Shown: in pieces, positions 19,909-30,914 of the stretch
How the letters are laid out: every line of letters begins with the position of its first letter
How positions within the stretch are numbered: position 1 is the stretch's first letter
Source: G963668605 sp963793625
Lineage (GTDB): Bacteria > Acidobacteriota > Terriglobia > Bryobacterales > Bryobacteraceae
DNA length: 64,000 nucleotides
Reading direction: 5' to 3'
Assembly (NCBI GenBank): GCA_963793625.1
Contig: CAWCAT010000049.1
Coordinates: 186,001-250,000, forward strand
Notes under the pieces: generated by a model
Told to the model about the DNA's origin: nothing
The model's database searches: none
What the model saw: the letters and a program-made list of their open reading frames with translations, nothing else
Program-made: the position numbers and the translations under genes

Positions 19909-21419
19909 CGAGAAGAACATTTGGTGCGGGCCTGGCCGTGGGACTGACACTTGAAGGCGCAGCAGCGAAGCGGCCTAACATAGTTTTCATCTGCAGCGAT
20001 CAACACTGCGGCAAGGTGCTCGGTGCGAATGGGCATCCGATTGTGCGCACGCCGAACCTCGATCGACTCGCGACTATGGGCGTAAACTTCCGGAATACCT
20101 ACAGCGGAAATCCGGTCTGTGCTCCGGGGCGCGCCTGCATGATGACGGGTGCATATGCGTCAGACGTGGGCTCGTACTGCAACAGTACCCCTCTGGGTGC
20201 GCAGGCGAGTTGGGGCAACGCGCTGAAGAATGCGGGCTATCGTTGCTGGGCCACCGGCAAACTGGACCTCACCGATGGAGTCGATTACGGCTTCGAAGAG
20301 ACGCACACCAATCACGGCCACGCACGCAATCCCGATATCACTTCACTGTTCCGCGCTCCCGTTTGTTTTCGGCCGGGTGAGCGCTCGCTGATCAACGGAC
20401 AGTTCAAGGACCGCGAATCCGAGGACGCTGAAATGGCCGCGCGCGCGATCGAATTCATTAAGCAGGCCGGCGGCAAGCAGCCCTGGGCTGTGTACGTTGG
20501 CATGCACATGCCACACCCAAAATGGATTGCGCAGAAGAAGTATCAGTCGATCTATCCGCCAGATCAGATGCCCTTACCTCAGATGCCGGCGAATTACGAG
20601 CGTCATACCATGTTCCAGGTGCTCGCAAACTTCAAGAACGTGAGCACGCCGATTCCCGCGGATCGCGTGCGCCGCGCCAAGGCCGCGTATTTTGGAATGG
20701 TCAGCGAAGTGGATGAGTATGTCGGCCGCGTGCTCGATGCAGTGGAGAAAGCCGACCAACTCGACAACACACTGTTCATTTACACCAGCGATCATGGCGA
20801 GATGGGCGGGGAACATGGCTTATGGCTGAAGAACGTACTGCTGGAGAACGCAGTGCGGGTACCGCTGTTAATGGCCGGCGCGGGGTTGCCGAAAGGCAAG
20901 CTGGTGGAGACACCCGTTGCACACGTCAACATGGTCGCCACGATTCTGGATGTCGCAGGAGCAAAGCCCGTGCGGAAGGTTCGCGGACATTCGCTGCGTC
21001 CGCTTGCAGAAGGCAAGACCGCCGCGCATCCAGCGTTTGCATACAGCGAGTCACACTCAGAGGGCAATTGCACCGGCTCGTTTTTGATTCGCAAAGGCGA
21101 TTGGAAGTACCTGTACTTCACTGGCGACGACCCGCTGCTTTTCAATTTGAAGGATGATCCGGGCGAGTTCCAAAATCTTGCCGGCAACAAACAAACTGCT
21201 GCGATTCAGAAAGAACTGCATGACTTGCTGACTTCGCAAGTGAATCCAGACGCAGTCACAGAACAGGCGTTCGCAGAACAGGAACGGCGGCTCAGGGCAA
21301 TCGTCGCAAAATCCAAGCGCGAAGCCTTCTACGATCAGTTGGAAGGGCGGCTCGGCTCCGCGCAGGCACGTGCTTTGACAAACCAGTGTTACCGCAACAA
21401 AGTTGTTCATGGCGGATAA
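19905..21419 (+). CDS. Tat-exported sulfatase
   Basis: 504 residues. A short twin-arginine-like signal (TRRTFGAGLAVGLTLEGAAA) precedes a complete type I sulfatase. Metal-binding start: RPNIVFICSDQH. Formylglycine motif: NPVCAPGRACMMTG (C-x-P-x-R). Central His region: YVGMHMPHPKW. Second metal site: TLFIYTSDHGEMGGEHGLWL. The C-terminal region (DWKYLYFTGDDPLLFNLKDD) is typical. The sulfate ester substrate is unknown. Translational overlap with the GH28 gene (ATGA) suggests a sulfated polysaccharide substrate (inference). The Cys-type motif needs a formylglycine-generating enzyme encoded elsewhere. Confidence 0.92.
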   Translation: MTRRTFGAGLAVGLTLEGAAAKRPNIVFICSDQHCGKVLGANGHPIVRTPNLDRLATMGVNFRNTYSGNPVCAPGRACMMTGAYASDVGSYCNSTPLGAQASWGNALKNAGYRCWATGKLDLTDGVDYGFEETHTNHGHARNPDITSLFRAPVCFRPGERSLINGQFKDRESEDAEMAARAIEFIKQAGGKQPWAVYVGMHMPHPKWIAQKKYQSIYPPDQMPLPQMPANYERHTMFQVLANFKNVSTPIPADRVRRAKAAYFGMVSEVDEYVGRVLDAVEKADQLDNTLFIYTSDHGEMGGEHGLWLKNVLLENAVRVPLLMAGAGLPKGKLVETPVAHVNMVATILDVAGAKPVRKVRGHSLRPLAEGKTAAHPAFAYSESHSEGNCTGSFLIRKGDWKYLYFTGDDPLLFNLKDDPGEFQNLAGNKQTAAIQKELHDLLTSQVNPDAVTEQAFAEQERRLRAIVAKSKREAFYDQLEGRLGSAQARALTNQCYRNKVVHGG

Positions 21420-21440
21420 TAGAGATAGAGGAAACTGCTG

Positions 21441-22295
21441 ATGAAGATTAATTATGCACTAGCAACATTTGCGGCGGGAGTAGTACTGTTCAGCGCTGGC
21501 TGCAGCAGGGAATCGAAGCCCCCGGAACAGAGCCAGCTCACCACGCCGGCTCCAACGGCGACGACCGCCGATCAAAATGCGCCAGCAGCACCCGGACAGC
21601 AGCCTTCAGCACTCACCAACAGGCCACCGGCTGCTGGCAGGACTACACCGCAGAGGAGCCAAACGGAATCAAGGCCCCCAGCAGCGGAGTCAAGGCCACA
21701 AGCCGAGGCTCGACCGGCACCAACTCCAGCGCCTCCGCCTGCACCAGCAGTGAAGACTGTTACGCTCGCGAGCGGAACTCCTATCGTTGTTCGGAGTACT
21801 TCCACCCTTTCCACAAAGACCGCGGAAACGGGCGGTACCTTCGACGCCACGCTTGAGAAACCCATCGTACATAACGGCTGGGTAGTTGCTCCGAGAGGCT
21901 CCCGCATCGTGGGGAAAATCGTACAGTCTGACCCGGGCGGCCGCGTAAAAGGCACAGCTTCACTCGATGTAGCATTGACCAGTATCACGACGGCAGACGG
22001 ACAGCGGATTGCCGTCAACACAAGCAATGTTTCTCAGGAAGCCAAGAGCACGAAAAAGAAAGATGCAGCCAAAGTCGGAATCGGCGCAGGTATTGGCGCA
22101 GCGATTGGTGCTATCGCGGGCGGCGGTAAGGGTGCAGCGATCGGCGCCGGAGTTGGCGGCGCTGGCGGCACGGCTGCCGTGCTCGGTACCCGAGGCGAAG
22201 CGGCTGTAATTCCGGCTGAAACTGTGATGACCTTCGAACTGCGCAGCCCCGTGACCATCACCGAACGCTCAGGCCAGGCGTCGCGCGATCAGTAG
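21441..22295 (+). CDS. Glycine-zipper lipoprotein, paralog 3
   Basis: 284 residues. A lipobox (GVVLFSAGC, lipidation at Cys21) is followed by about 80 residues of Pro/Ala/Thr/Gln-rich linker. The shared domain follows: LASGTPIVVRSTSTLSTKTA, FDATLEKPIVHNGWVVAPRG, GGRVKGTASLDVALTSIT. Next comes a Lys-rich bridge and a glycine-zipper segment (GIGAGIGAAIGAIAGGGKGA), then TRG and a final beta strand. It is the clearest copy of the family also found at 1-959 and 15844-16470. I infer an outer-membrane lipoprotein. An AGAGG-type ribosome site precedes the ATG. Its 3' end overlaps the convergent SpoIIE gene by 27 bases. Confidence 0.85.
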   Translation: MKINYALATFAAGVVLFSAGCSRESKPPEQSQLTTPAPTATTADQNAPAAPGQQPSALTNRPPAAGRTTPQRSQTESRPPAAESRPQAEARPAPTPAPPPAPAVKTVTLASGTPIVVRSTSTLSTKTAETGGTFDATLEKPIVHNGWVVAPRGSRIVGKIVQSDPGGRVKGTASLDVALTSITTADGQRIAVNTSNVSQEAKSTKKKDAAKVGIGAGIGAAIGAIAGGGKGAAIGAGVGGAGGTAAVLGTRGEAAVIPAETVMTFELRSPVTITERSGQASRDQ

Positions 22296-23900
22296 CGTTA
22301 TGTCATCGGCTGGCGGCGCTCCCTGTGTCCAGTCGGCGACTTCGCGATTCACCCGATCCACCATCTCGGCGGCACTCAATTCGCGAATCGGCGAGAGTAT
22401 GCTGCCGAGGTGGTCTTCCCCAAACTCCTCTTCATCGCCCGGTCGTGGCGCTTCCGAAACTCCGTCGCTGTAAAGTACCAACACATCACCGCGATTCAGG
22501 TGCGCCCGCTCCTGTTGATACTGGGCGTGTGGGAACAACCCGAGCGGCAGACCGCCACCGGTCAACTTTTCGACCGAGCCGTCTATTCGAACGAGCAGCG
22601 GCGGATTGTGGCCCGCATTGCAATAGTTCAGAACTCCGGTCGCCGGGTCCAACACGCAAAAGAAAAACGTGATGAAGCGATTGGCGGGCGCATTCTTTTT
22701 GATCGCACGATTCAAACGCGTCGTGATATCGGCGAGGTCGTCCGGATCTTCCGCCAACACTTCCATGCGCGATTGCAGGCTCGACATCATCATCGCGGCA
22801 GGCATACCTTTTCCCGCGACATCAGCCACCAGCAAGCCAATCCGGCCATCCGGATACGGGAAGAAGTCGTAATAGTCGCCGCCCACCATACGGGAAGGCG
22901 CGTTGTATCCCGCGACATCCACACCCGGTACACTCGGTGGACCGGAAGGCAGCAGCCGGCGTTGAATTTCCGCGGCCTGTTCCAGGTCTTTGGCCATCAG
23001 GCGCTCTGCCTGTTCCACCTGAATCAGGCGCGCGTGCTCAATTCGAATCGCGGCCACGTTCGCCATTACGGTAAGCAGGTTCAGATCCTGCTTGGTGAAC
23101 GGCATCAGGAAGGTTGGTGAATCCACATAGATGAGTCCGATCACACGATCGTTAGCTTCCAGGGGCACCGCCATCATGCTGCGTACCTGCTGTTGCACGA
23201 TGCTCATACGGTTCTTAAACGCTTCTTCGAGCTGAGCGTCCCGCACCAGCAGCGACGTCTTGTCGTTGAGTACGCTGTCTCGCACCGCGGCGCTGATGCG
23301 GAAACTATCCCCGCGCGCGGCACGCGTCACCAGTTCGCCATTTTCCACAGTGACCAGCACGCCACGGGAAGCGTTGACCGCCTCTACCGCCAGACTCAGA
23401 ATGACCGGGAACAATTCATCGAGTGGACGATGTCCCGCCAGTTCGCGACCGGCGCGAATCAGTGCGTGGCTGTGTTGCGGACTGTCCGGCTCAGCGCTCC
23501 CGACGGGATTATTCAGCACCTGCTTTAAACTGGTGACCACTGTCGATCCGGGCGGTTCCGATTTTTCATCAATGAACACAACAGTGTGCTGCGGCGCAGC
23601 TTCGCGGCCTTCCAGGTAATCGATCGTCAGGTGGCCCGCAGTTACACGATCGCCCGGCTTTAGCACATAGTGCGCAGAGAGACGCTCGCCATTGACGTAG
23701 GTGCCATTCTTGCTGCCAAGGTCCAGCACCTTCCAGCCTTCGCCGGCAGGCTCAAAGGCAAGATGATTGCGAGATAGGCCGATGTCATCTGGGAAGCACA
23801 ACTCGCAGGCGCTTGCACGGCCAACAGCTACTCTCGCAGTCTCCAGTGTCAAGGTACGGCTAGCGCCATCCGGCGCGCGGACAAGCAGTTCTCGAGTCAT
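22269..23900 (-). CDS. FHA-GAF-SpoIIE (PP2C-type) serine phosphatase, RsbU-like
   Basis: 543 residues, three domains. The FHA domain (about 1-100) has VAVGRASACELCFPDDIGLS and VLDLGSKNGTYVNGERL, so it should bind phosphothreonine. The GAF domain (about 140-310) follows, then a helical linker (AERLMAKDLEQAAEIQRRLL) and a SpoIIE/RsbU phosphatase domain. The phosphatase motifs include MVGGDYYDFFPY, VADVAGKGMPAAMMMS, YCNAGHNPP, VLVLYSDGVSEA and DDITLLIARR, with the metal-binding Asp residues in place. The family reactivates anti-anti-sigma factors in partner-switching pathways. The next gene upstream encodes an RsbRD-like domain, which supports that role. Confidence 0.93.
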   Translation of the reverse strand: MTRELLVRAPDGASRTLTLETARVAVGRASACELCFPDDIGLSRNHLAFEPAGEGWKVLDLGSKNGTYVNGERLSAHYVLKPGDRVTAGHLTIDYLEGREAAPQHTVVFIDEKSEPPGSTVVTSLKQVLNNPVGSAEPDSPQHSHALIRAGRELAGHRPLDELFPVILSLAVEAVNASRGVLVTVENGELVTRAARGDSFRISAAVRDSVLNDKTSLLVRDAQLEEAFKNRMSIVQQQVRSMMAVPLEANDRVIGLIYVDSPTFLMPFTKQDLNLLTVMANVAAIRIEHARLIQVEQAERLMAKDLEQAAEIQRRLLPSGPPSVPGVDVAGYNAPSRMVGGDYYDFFPYPDGRIGLLVADVAGKGMPAAMMMSSLQSRMEVLAEDPDDLADITTRLNRAIKKNAPANRFITFFFCVLDPATGVLNYCNAGHNPPLLVRIDGSVEKLTGGGLPLGLFPHAQYQQERAHLNRGDVLVLYSDGVSEAPRPGDEEEFGEDHLGSILSPIRELSAAEMVDRVNREVADWTQGAPPADDITLLIARRLA

Positions 23901-23943
23901 GTTTATGGATTATAGTAGCGCGACAGCCGGCAAGATGTGGGAG

Positions 23944-24402
23944 TTAATGCGCTTTGCCCTTCCGCGCTTCCGGAGTTGGGGTGGCCATTTCCCAACCCTT
24001 CACCATCGCGTACACCATGCAGTCGAAGAACCGCGCTACACGATATTCAAGTTCCTCTTCGGCGTAAACTTCAAGCGTGCTCTGAAGACCTTGTTCACGT
24101 ATAAAATCCATCATGCGCGTACGAAGAATATGCGCCGCACGAACGCCCTCATGAAGTGGCACGCCTGCTTTGTGCCAGTTTGACCCGATGTCCTCATAGT
24201 ATTGCTGAATCTCGCTATCACAACTATCCATTAACCAGTGACTTAGGTTTTTCAGAACGCGCTTGCCAACATTGTTCAGTTCACTTTCCGGCAACTGGTT
24301 TAGATGTACGAGTTCCGGATCCTGGCGAAGACGGCGAATCACTGCAGCGTTAATCTGCTCCCAGTGATTCTCGATCAGCAGAACCAATTTTGAAGAGAGC
24401 AT
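23944..24402 (-). CDS. RsbRD-like N-terminal domain protein
   Basis: 152 residues, all predicted helical: IENHWEQINAAVIRRLRQDP, LKNLSHWLMDSC, HKAGVPLHEGVRAAHILRTR, YRVARFFDCMVYAMVKGWEM. This fits the RsbT co-antagonist (RsbRD) N-terminal domain, a globin-like sensory fold used in stressosome proteins. The STAS domain that would normally follow is missing. An AGGGAGGA ribosome site precedes the ATG. It lies 43 bases upstream of the FHA-GAF-SpoIIE phosphatase on the same strand, so a joint input to a partner switch is likely (inference). The family call rests on pattern and context. Confidence 0.68.
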   Translation of the reverse strand: MLSSKLVLLIENHWEQINAAVIRRLRQDPELVHLNQLPESELNNVGKRVLKNLSHWLMDSCDSEIQQYYEDIGSNWHKAGVPLHEGVRAAHILRTRMMDFIREQGLQSTLEVYAEEELEYRVARFFDCMVYAMVKGWEMATPTPEARKGKAH

Positions 24403-24467
24403 TGCTGATGTCCTCCCTTCTTAATGATGACTCGAATCAGCGCGATGTCAACGGGTGCGCGGAGGAG

Positions 24468-26395
<1,928 letters not shown>

Positions 26396-26432
26396 CGTAT
26401 CACCGCCTCGTTTTATGTAGAATGGCTTCCAT

Positions 26433-27708
26433 ATGGAACGCAGAGATTTCCTGAAGTCCTCAGTCGCTGCCGGCTTCGGCGCGCTGCCGCTATTCGGTCA
26501 AAAAGGCAAGTACCGCACGGCCCTCATAGGTACCGGCTGGTGGGGCATGAACATCCTCGGCTGCGCGATGGAGGCGGCGAAAGCAAGGTCGTCGCCATGT
26601 GCGACGTCGACCCGAACAGCTGCAACCCCGCCGTTGAGAAGGTGAAGAAGCTCACCGGCGATCAGCCCGTGAAATACAAGGACTACAGCGAACTGCTCGC
26701 GAAAGAGAAACCCGAGATCGTGATCGTCGGCACGCCGGATCACTGGCATCCGCTGATGACGATTGCGGCCGTGCAAAGCCGGCGCGCACGTTTATGTCGA
26801 GAAGCCGATCGGCCACACCATCAAGGAAGGGCGCGCGATGGTGAAGGCCGCGCGCGAGAAACGATCGCGTGGTGCAGGTGGGCACGCACCGGCGCGTCTC
26901 GCCGCACAACATCTCCGGCCGCGAATTTCTGCGCTCGGGCAAGGCCGGCAAGATCGGGATGGTGCGCGCGTTTGTGCTCTACGGCGGCGGCGCCGGCACC
27001 AAGACGCCGAATTCCGAGCCGCCCGGCGGGCATGGACTGGGACATGTGGTGCGGGCCCGCGCCCTTCCATCCCTACAACAAGACGATGCACCCAAAGGGC
27101 TTCCGCCAGCACCTCGATTACGCCAACGGCACACTTGGCGACTGGGGCATCCACTGGATGGATCAGATCCTGTGGGTCACCGACGAGAAGTATCCCGAAG
27201 CGCGTTTTCTCCACCGGCGGCCGTCACATCAAGGAGGACAGCACCGACGCCCCCGACACCAACTCGCCACCTTCCAGTTCGAGAATTTCGATGTGACCTG
27301 GGAGCACCGCCTCTACGCCGGCAACAAGCCGAGAAGCACAACGTCGGCTGCTACTTCTACGGCACCGAGGGCACGTTCCACATGGGCTGGACCGAGGGCT
27401 GGACATTCTATCCGGTCGACGCAAGGGCAGCCGCGATCAACGAAAAGCCGGAACTGCACAAGCCCGACGATCAGAACATCAAGGAGCTGTGGGCCGATTT
27501 CCTCGGCAGCATCAAGGCCAAGAAGCATTCGCTGTGCGACATCGAAGTGGGCCACAGATCGACGAACGTGAGCCTGCTCGGCATGCTCTCGCTGAAGCTC
27601 GGGCGCAGCGTCCAATGGGACGGCGAAAAGGAATTGATCGTCGGCGATGCTGAGGCGAACAAGTTGCTGAGCCGTCCATATCGCGCGCCGTGGAATTATC
27701 CGGTCTGA
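26433..27708 (+). CDS. Tat-exported Gfo/Idh/MocA-family oxidoreductase, at least seven frameshifts
   Basis: A Tat signal (MERRDFLKSSVAAGFGAL) precedes a Rossmann NAD-binding start (YRTALIGTGWWGMNIL). Spread over three frames come VVAMCDVDPNSCNPAVEKVK, EIVIVGTPDHWHPLMTIAAV, GAHVYVEKPIGHTIKEGRAM (the EKP signature), VQVGTHRRVSPHNISGREFL, WGIHWMDQILWVTDEKYP and GCYFYGTEGTFHMGW. Together they make one full exported sugar-dehydrogenase-like protein of the kind frequent in Acidobacteria and Planctomycetes. The shifts I could place fall in runs such as GG/GGG, AA/AAA and CC/CCC. The stop overlaps the next gene's ATG (TGATG). Substrate unknown; a glycoside or polyol is usual. Confidence 0.8.
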
Positions 27709-28880
27709 TGTTTTCCAAGCGTATTCATTGGGACCTTCAGCCTAATCGCATAAGCCAGGTCCTTGCGGAAAAACGGCTCGGTTCGGAACGCATTCTGGAC
27801 CTGACAGAATCAAATCCGACCGCTGCCGGATTGACATATCCACCCGAAGTCATCACCGCGCTCGCGGATACGCGCGCACTGCTTTACGAGCCTCTACCGA
27901 TCGGCCTCGATGCCAGTCGCACCGCAGTCCAGGGCTATTACGCCGCGCGCGGGGCATCGGTCGACATCGAGCGTGTGCTGCTCACCACCAGCACTAGCGA
28001 GAGTTACGGCTATCTCTTTAAACTGCTCTGTGATCCGGGCGATGAGGTACTGGTTCCCCGCCCTTCCTATCCTCTGTTCGACTTTCTTGCGACACTCGAG
28101 TCCGTGCGCGTCGTGCAATACCCGCTTGCGTACCACGGCGAATGGGTGCTGGATTTCGAGGCCTTTCGTGCTGCGCTCACTCCGCGTACGCGCGCGGTCA
28201 TACTGGTGAATCCGAACAACCCGACGGGTTCGTTTCTCAAACAGGATGAGTTGAAGACTCTGGTTGCGCTGTGCCGCGAACGCGAGATCGCCATCGTCTC
28301 TGACGAGGTCTTTGCGGATTATACTTTCGGAGACGATCCACGCCGTGTCGCTTCCCTGATTGATGTCGATGACGCCCTGACGTTTTGTTTGAGCGGCTTG
28401 TCTAAGGTGAGCGCGCTGCCGCAGATGAAACTCGGTTGGATGGTCGCGGGCGGTCCCGGAAATTTGCGCAGGGAAGCGCTCGAACGACTGGAACTGATCG
28501 CCGACACATATCTTTCGGTCGCAACCCCGGTCCAACACGCGCTGCCTGCCCTGCTGGCCGCTCGGGTTCCACTGCAAAAACAGATGCGTGCGCGACTCGA
28601 CGCAAATCTCGCATATTTGCGGGAGCGCCTGCGCTCAGACAGCACTGTTCGCATGCTGCAGGTGGAAGGTGGGTGGTACGCCACGCTGCAAGCGCCGCGT
28701 GTGAAGAGCGAAGAAGAGTGGGTGCTCGATCTGTTGTCCCATTGCCACGTACTCGTGCAACCGGGCTTCTTTTATGACTTTGAATCCGAAGCATATCTTG
28801 TGCTCAGCCTGCTGACGCGCGAAGCTGATTTTAAGGAGGGCGTGGAGCGGTTGCTCGCACGCATCAGCGAAGCACTATGA
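27708..28880 (+). CDS. PLP-dependent class I/II aminotransferase
   Basis: 390 residues from the ATG overlapping the previous stop. Fold-type I features are complete: SNPTAAGLTYPPEVITALA (N-terminal loop), TTSTSESYGYLFKLL, RPSYPLFDFLATLE, VNPNNPTGSFLKQDEL, the Asp/Tyr contact IVSDEVFADYTFG, and the PLP-binding Lys in LSGLSKVSALPQMKLGW. The C-terminal Arg region (LVLSLLTREADFKEG) suggests binding of an alpha-carboxylate. The amino-acid substrate cannot be told. The ATG of the following amidase overlaps its end. Confidence 0.88.
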   Translation: MFSKRIHWDLQPNRISQVLAEKRLGSERILDLTESNPTAAGLTYPPEVITALADTRALLYEPLPIGLDASRTAVQGYYAARGASVDIERVLLTTSTSESYGYLFKLLCDPGDEVLVPRPSYPLFDFLATLESVRVVQYPLAYHGEWVLDFEAFRAALTPRTRAVILVNPNNPTGSFLKQDELKTLVALCREREIAIVSDEVFADYTFGDDPRRVASLIDVDDALTFCLSGLSKVSALPQMKLGWMVAGGPGNLRREALERLELIADTYLSVATPVQHALPALLAARVPLQKQMRARLDANLAYLRERLRSDSTVRMLQVEGGWYATLQAPRVKSEEEWVLDLLSHCHVLVQPGFFYDFESEAYLVLSLLTREADFKEGVERLLARISEAL

Positions 28881-30025
28881 GCATGCTCTCAGGCTGCCTC
28901 GAACAGATTAGCGAACTCGATCCCATCGTGCGCGCGTGGGTTGAAGTAAATCCTCAGGAGCCGCTCTCGAGTGGTCCGCTGGACGGAATTCCGTTCGGCG
29001 CCAAAGACATTTTCGAAACGCAGGGCATGGCGACGGAATTCGGTTCGCCGGTCTTCGCCGGGCGCAAGGGCACCAGCGATGCTGATCTCATATCCGACCT
29101 GCGCCAACGCGGTGCTGTGCTGCTCGGGAAAACCCACACCACTGCGTTCGCGTATTTCGATCCGGCGCCAACGCGCAATCCTCACAATCTGAGACACACG
29201 CCCGGTGGCAGTTCCAGCGGCTCGGCGGCTGCCGTGGCATGCAGCATGGCCAAGTTCGCACTCGGCTCACAGACGGCTGGTTCCATCATCCGCCCTGCTT
29301 CCTACTGCGGCATCGTCGGATTCAAGCCGAGCTTTGGAGTGTTGTCGCGAGAGGGTGTGATGCCGTTCGCTCCATCGCTCGACACTATGGGATTATTCAC
29401 TGCGGACGTGCCGTGGATGGGGAAGATCTGGAGAGCACTCGGCTTCAATATTCCAAACGCGCGGCCAGTCGTTCTAAAGGTCCCGCGCGCCTTACCGGAA
29501 GTGGAACCAGAAATGGCGCAGGCATTCGCGAACACGCTCGCGATTCTGCGCCGGGCGGGCTTTCGGCTGGAGACAACTAATTTGCCCTTTGCCTGGACCT
29601 CGCTTTCCGCAGCGGTTTCGAGCATACAGGCTTTCGAAGGCGCAGTATCTTTGCGTGGGGCGTGGCAAGAGCACGGCACACGCGTCGGCGCGAAGCTCGC
29701 GGGATTAATCGAGCGCGGTTTGGCCATGAGCCCTGACGAATACGAAGATGCCCTGGCTGTGCTGCAGCATGCCGCTGAGCGAATGACAGGCGCAGGTTTC
29801 ATTCTCACCCCTGCTGCCTTGGGCCCCGCGCCAGAAGGACTTGGTTCCACAGGCCTGCCGATGATGAACTCACCCTGGACCGGACTGGGCATGCCCGCAA
29901 TCTCTATCCCGATGCCGACGGCCGCCCTGCCGCTCGGTCTGCAGATTGCAGCGGCGCGCGGCTCGGATGGGGTTCTGCTCGATGTGGCAGATCAAATCGC
30001 CTCCGCACTCAAGACTTCGGCTTGA
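28877..30025 (+). CDS. Amidase signature family protein
   Basis: 382 residues, shorter than typical amidases (about 450-500). The Ser-cisSer-Lys triad is visible: Lys in LDGIPFGAKDIFETQG, the Ser-rich loop TPGGSSSGSAAAVACSM, and the nucleophile region LGSQTAGSIIRPASYCGIVG. The gene overlaps the aminotransferase (ATGA). Likely an amide or carbamoyl hydrolase in amino-acid or xenobiotic metabolism (inference). It differs from GatA at 47891-49333 in length and lacks a GatC neighbour. It is convergent with the esterase, overlapping it by 17 bases. Confidence 0.88.
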   Translation: MSMLSGCLEQISELDPIVRAWVEVNPQEPLSSGPLDGIPFGAKDIFETQGMATEFGSPVFAGRKGTSDADLISDLRQRGAVLLGKTHTTAFAYFDPAPTRNPHNLRHTPGGSSSGSAAAVACSMAKFALGSQTAGSIIRPASYCGIVGFKPSFGVLSREGVMPFAPSLDTMGLFTADVPWMGKIWRALGFNIPNARPVVLKVPRALPEVEPEMAQAFANTLAILRRAGFRLETTNLPFAWTSLSAAVSSIQAFEGAVSLRGAWQEHGTRVGAKLAGLIERGLAMSPDEYEDALAVLQHAAERMTGAGFILTPAALGPAPEGLGSTGLPMMNSPWTGLGMPAISIPMPTAALPLGLQIAAARGSDGVLLDVADQIASALKTSA

Positions 30026-30870
30026 TTAGACCGTGGACGGCCAACCAGTCCGCAAGCCGTTCCGGCCAGGTCGCCAGCATCGCATCTTTCTGCCCGAGGC
30101 CGGCGCCATGCTGTCCTTTTTCGTAGATGTGCAGTTCCGCGGGAACACCCGCCTTGCGCAGCGCTAGATAGAAGCTGATCGCGTGTTCAGCCGGCACTCT
30201 CGCATCCTCGTTCGTGTGGAACATGAAGGTTGGCGGCGTCTGCGCCGTAACGTGCCGCTCGTTCGAAAGGTACTCGACTAACTTCGGATCAGGATTATCT
30301 CCGAGCAGATTTCTGCGCGAGCTCAGATAAGGGTTTGTCAGCGAAACTACGCCGTACGCGAGAATCGCGAAGTCCGGGCGTGAACCCGCACGTTCCACAG
30401 GATCGCTGGATTTTGCATTGCCTGAGTCGAAATGTGTAGCTGCGGTGAACGCAAGATGTCCGCCAGCCGATGAGCCCCACACCCCGATGCGATCCTGTGC
30501 AATTCCGAAACGGCTGGCGTTGGCGCGCACGTAGCGTACCGCACGCTGCACATCGAGCATCATGCTCGGGTGACGATAACGTGGGCCGAGGCGTGACTTC
30601 AGCACGAATCCCGTGACACCCCGCGCGTTCAGCCATCGCGCGTACTGCGTCGCCTTCCTTATCCATCACGAGAGTGCCGTAGCCTCCACCCGGACAAATC
30701 ACGACAGCCGTTCCGGTCGCAGCTGCGGCGTCGGGAAGATAAATGCTGATAGCCGGCTGATCGACATCCTCCGTCCCCACCGCGCCGGGAGCGCCGCCTG
30801 GCCACAGCAACTCCACTTTTTGCGCGTACAACACGGGCCATACCGCAGCCAATAAAAGAGCGAGTCGCAT
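30009..30870 (-). CDS. Exported alpha/beta-hydrolase (esterase), one frameshift
   Basis: The start at 30870 (MRLALLLAAVWPVLYAQ) gives a signal peptide; 30888 is an alternative. The first frame carries VVICPGGGYGTLVMDKEGD, an oxyanion-hole block. After a shift near 30625 the second continues with GFVLKSRLGPRYRHPSMMLD, the nucleophile elbow RIGVWGSSAGGHLA, the catalytic Asp region FMFHTNEDARVPAEHA and the His in EKGQHGAGLG. It matches acetylxylan-esterase-like or BD-FAE hydrolases. Together with nearby glycosidases it may deacetylate plant polysaccharide (inference). Confidence 0.83.
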
Positions 30871-30914
30871 AATCATCCCAACAATCATATAGAATGTCGC
30901 CAGGAGGGTCGATC

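Noticed and set aside
28877..30025. Second GatA
   Set aside because: Too short, no GatC/GatB neighbours, and lacks the GatA-specific central blocks.
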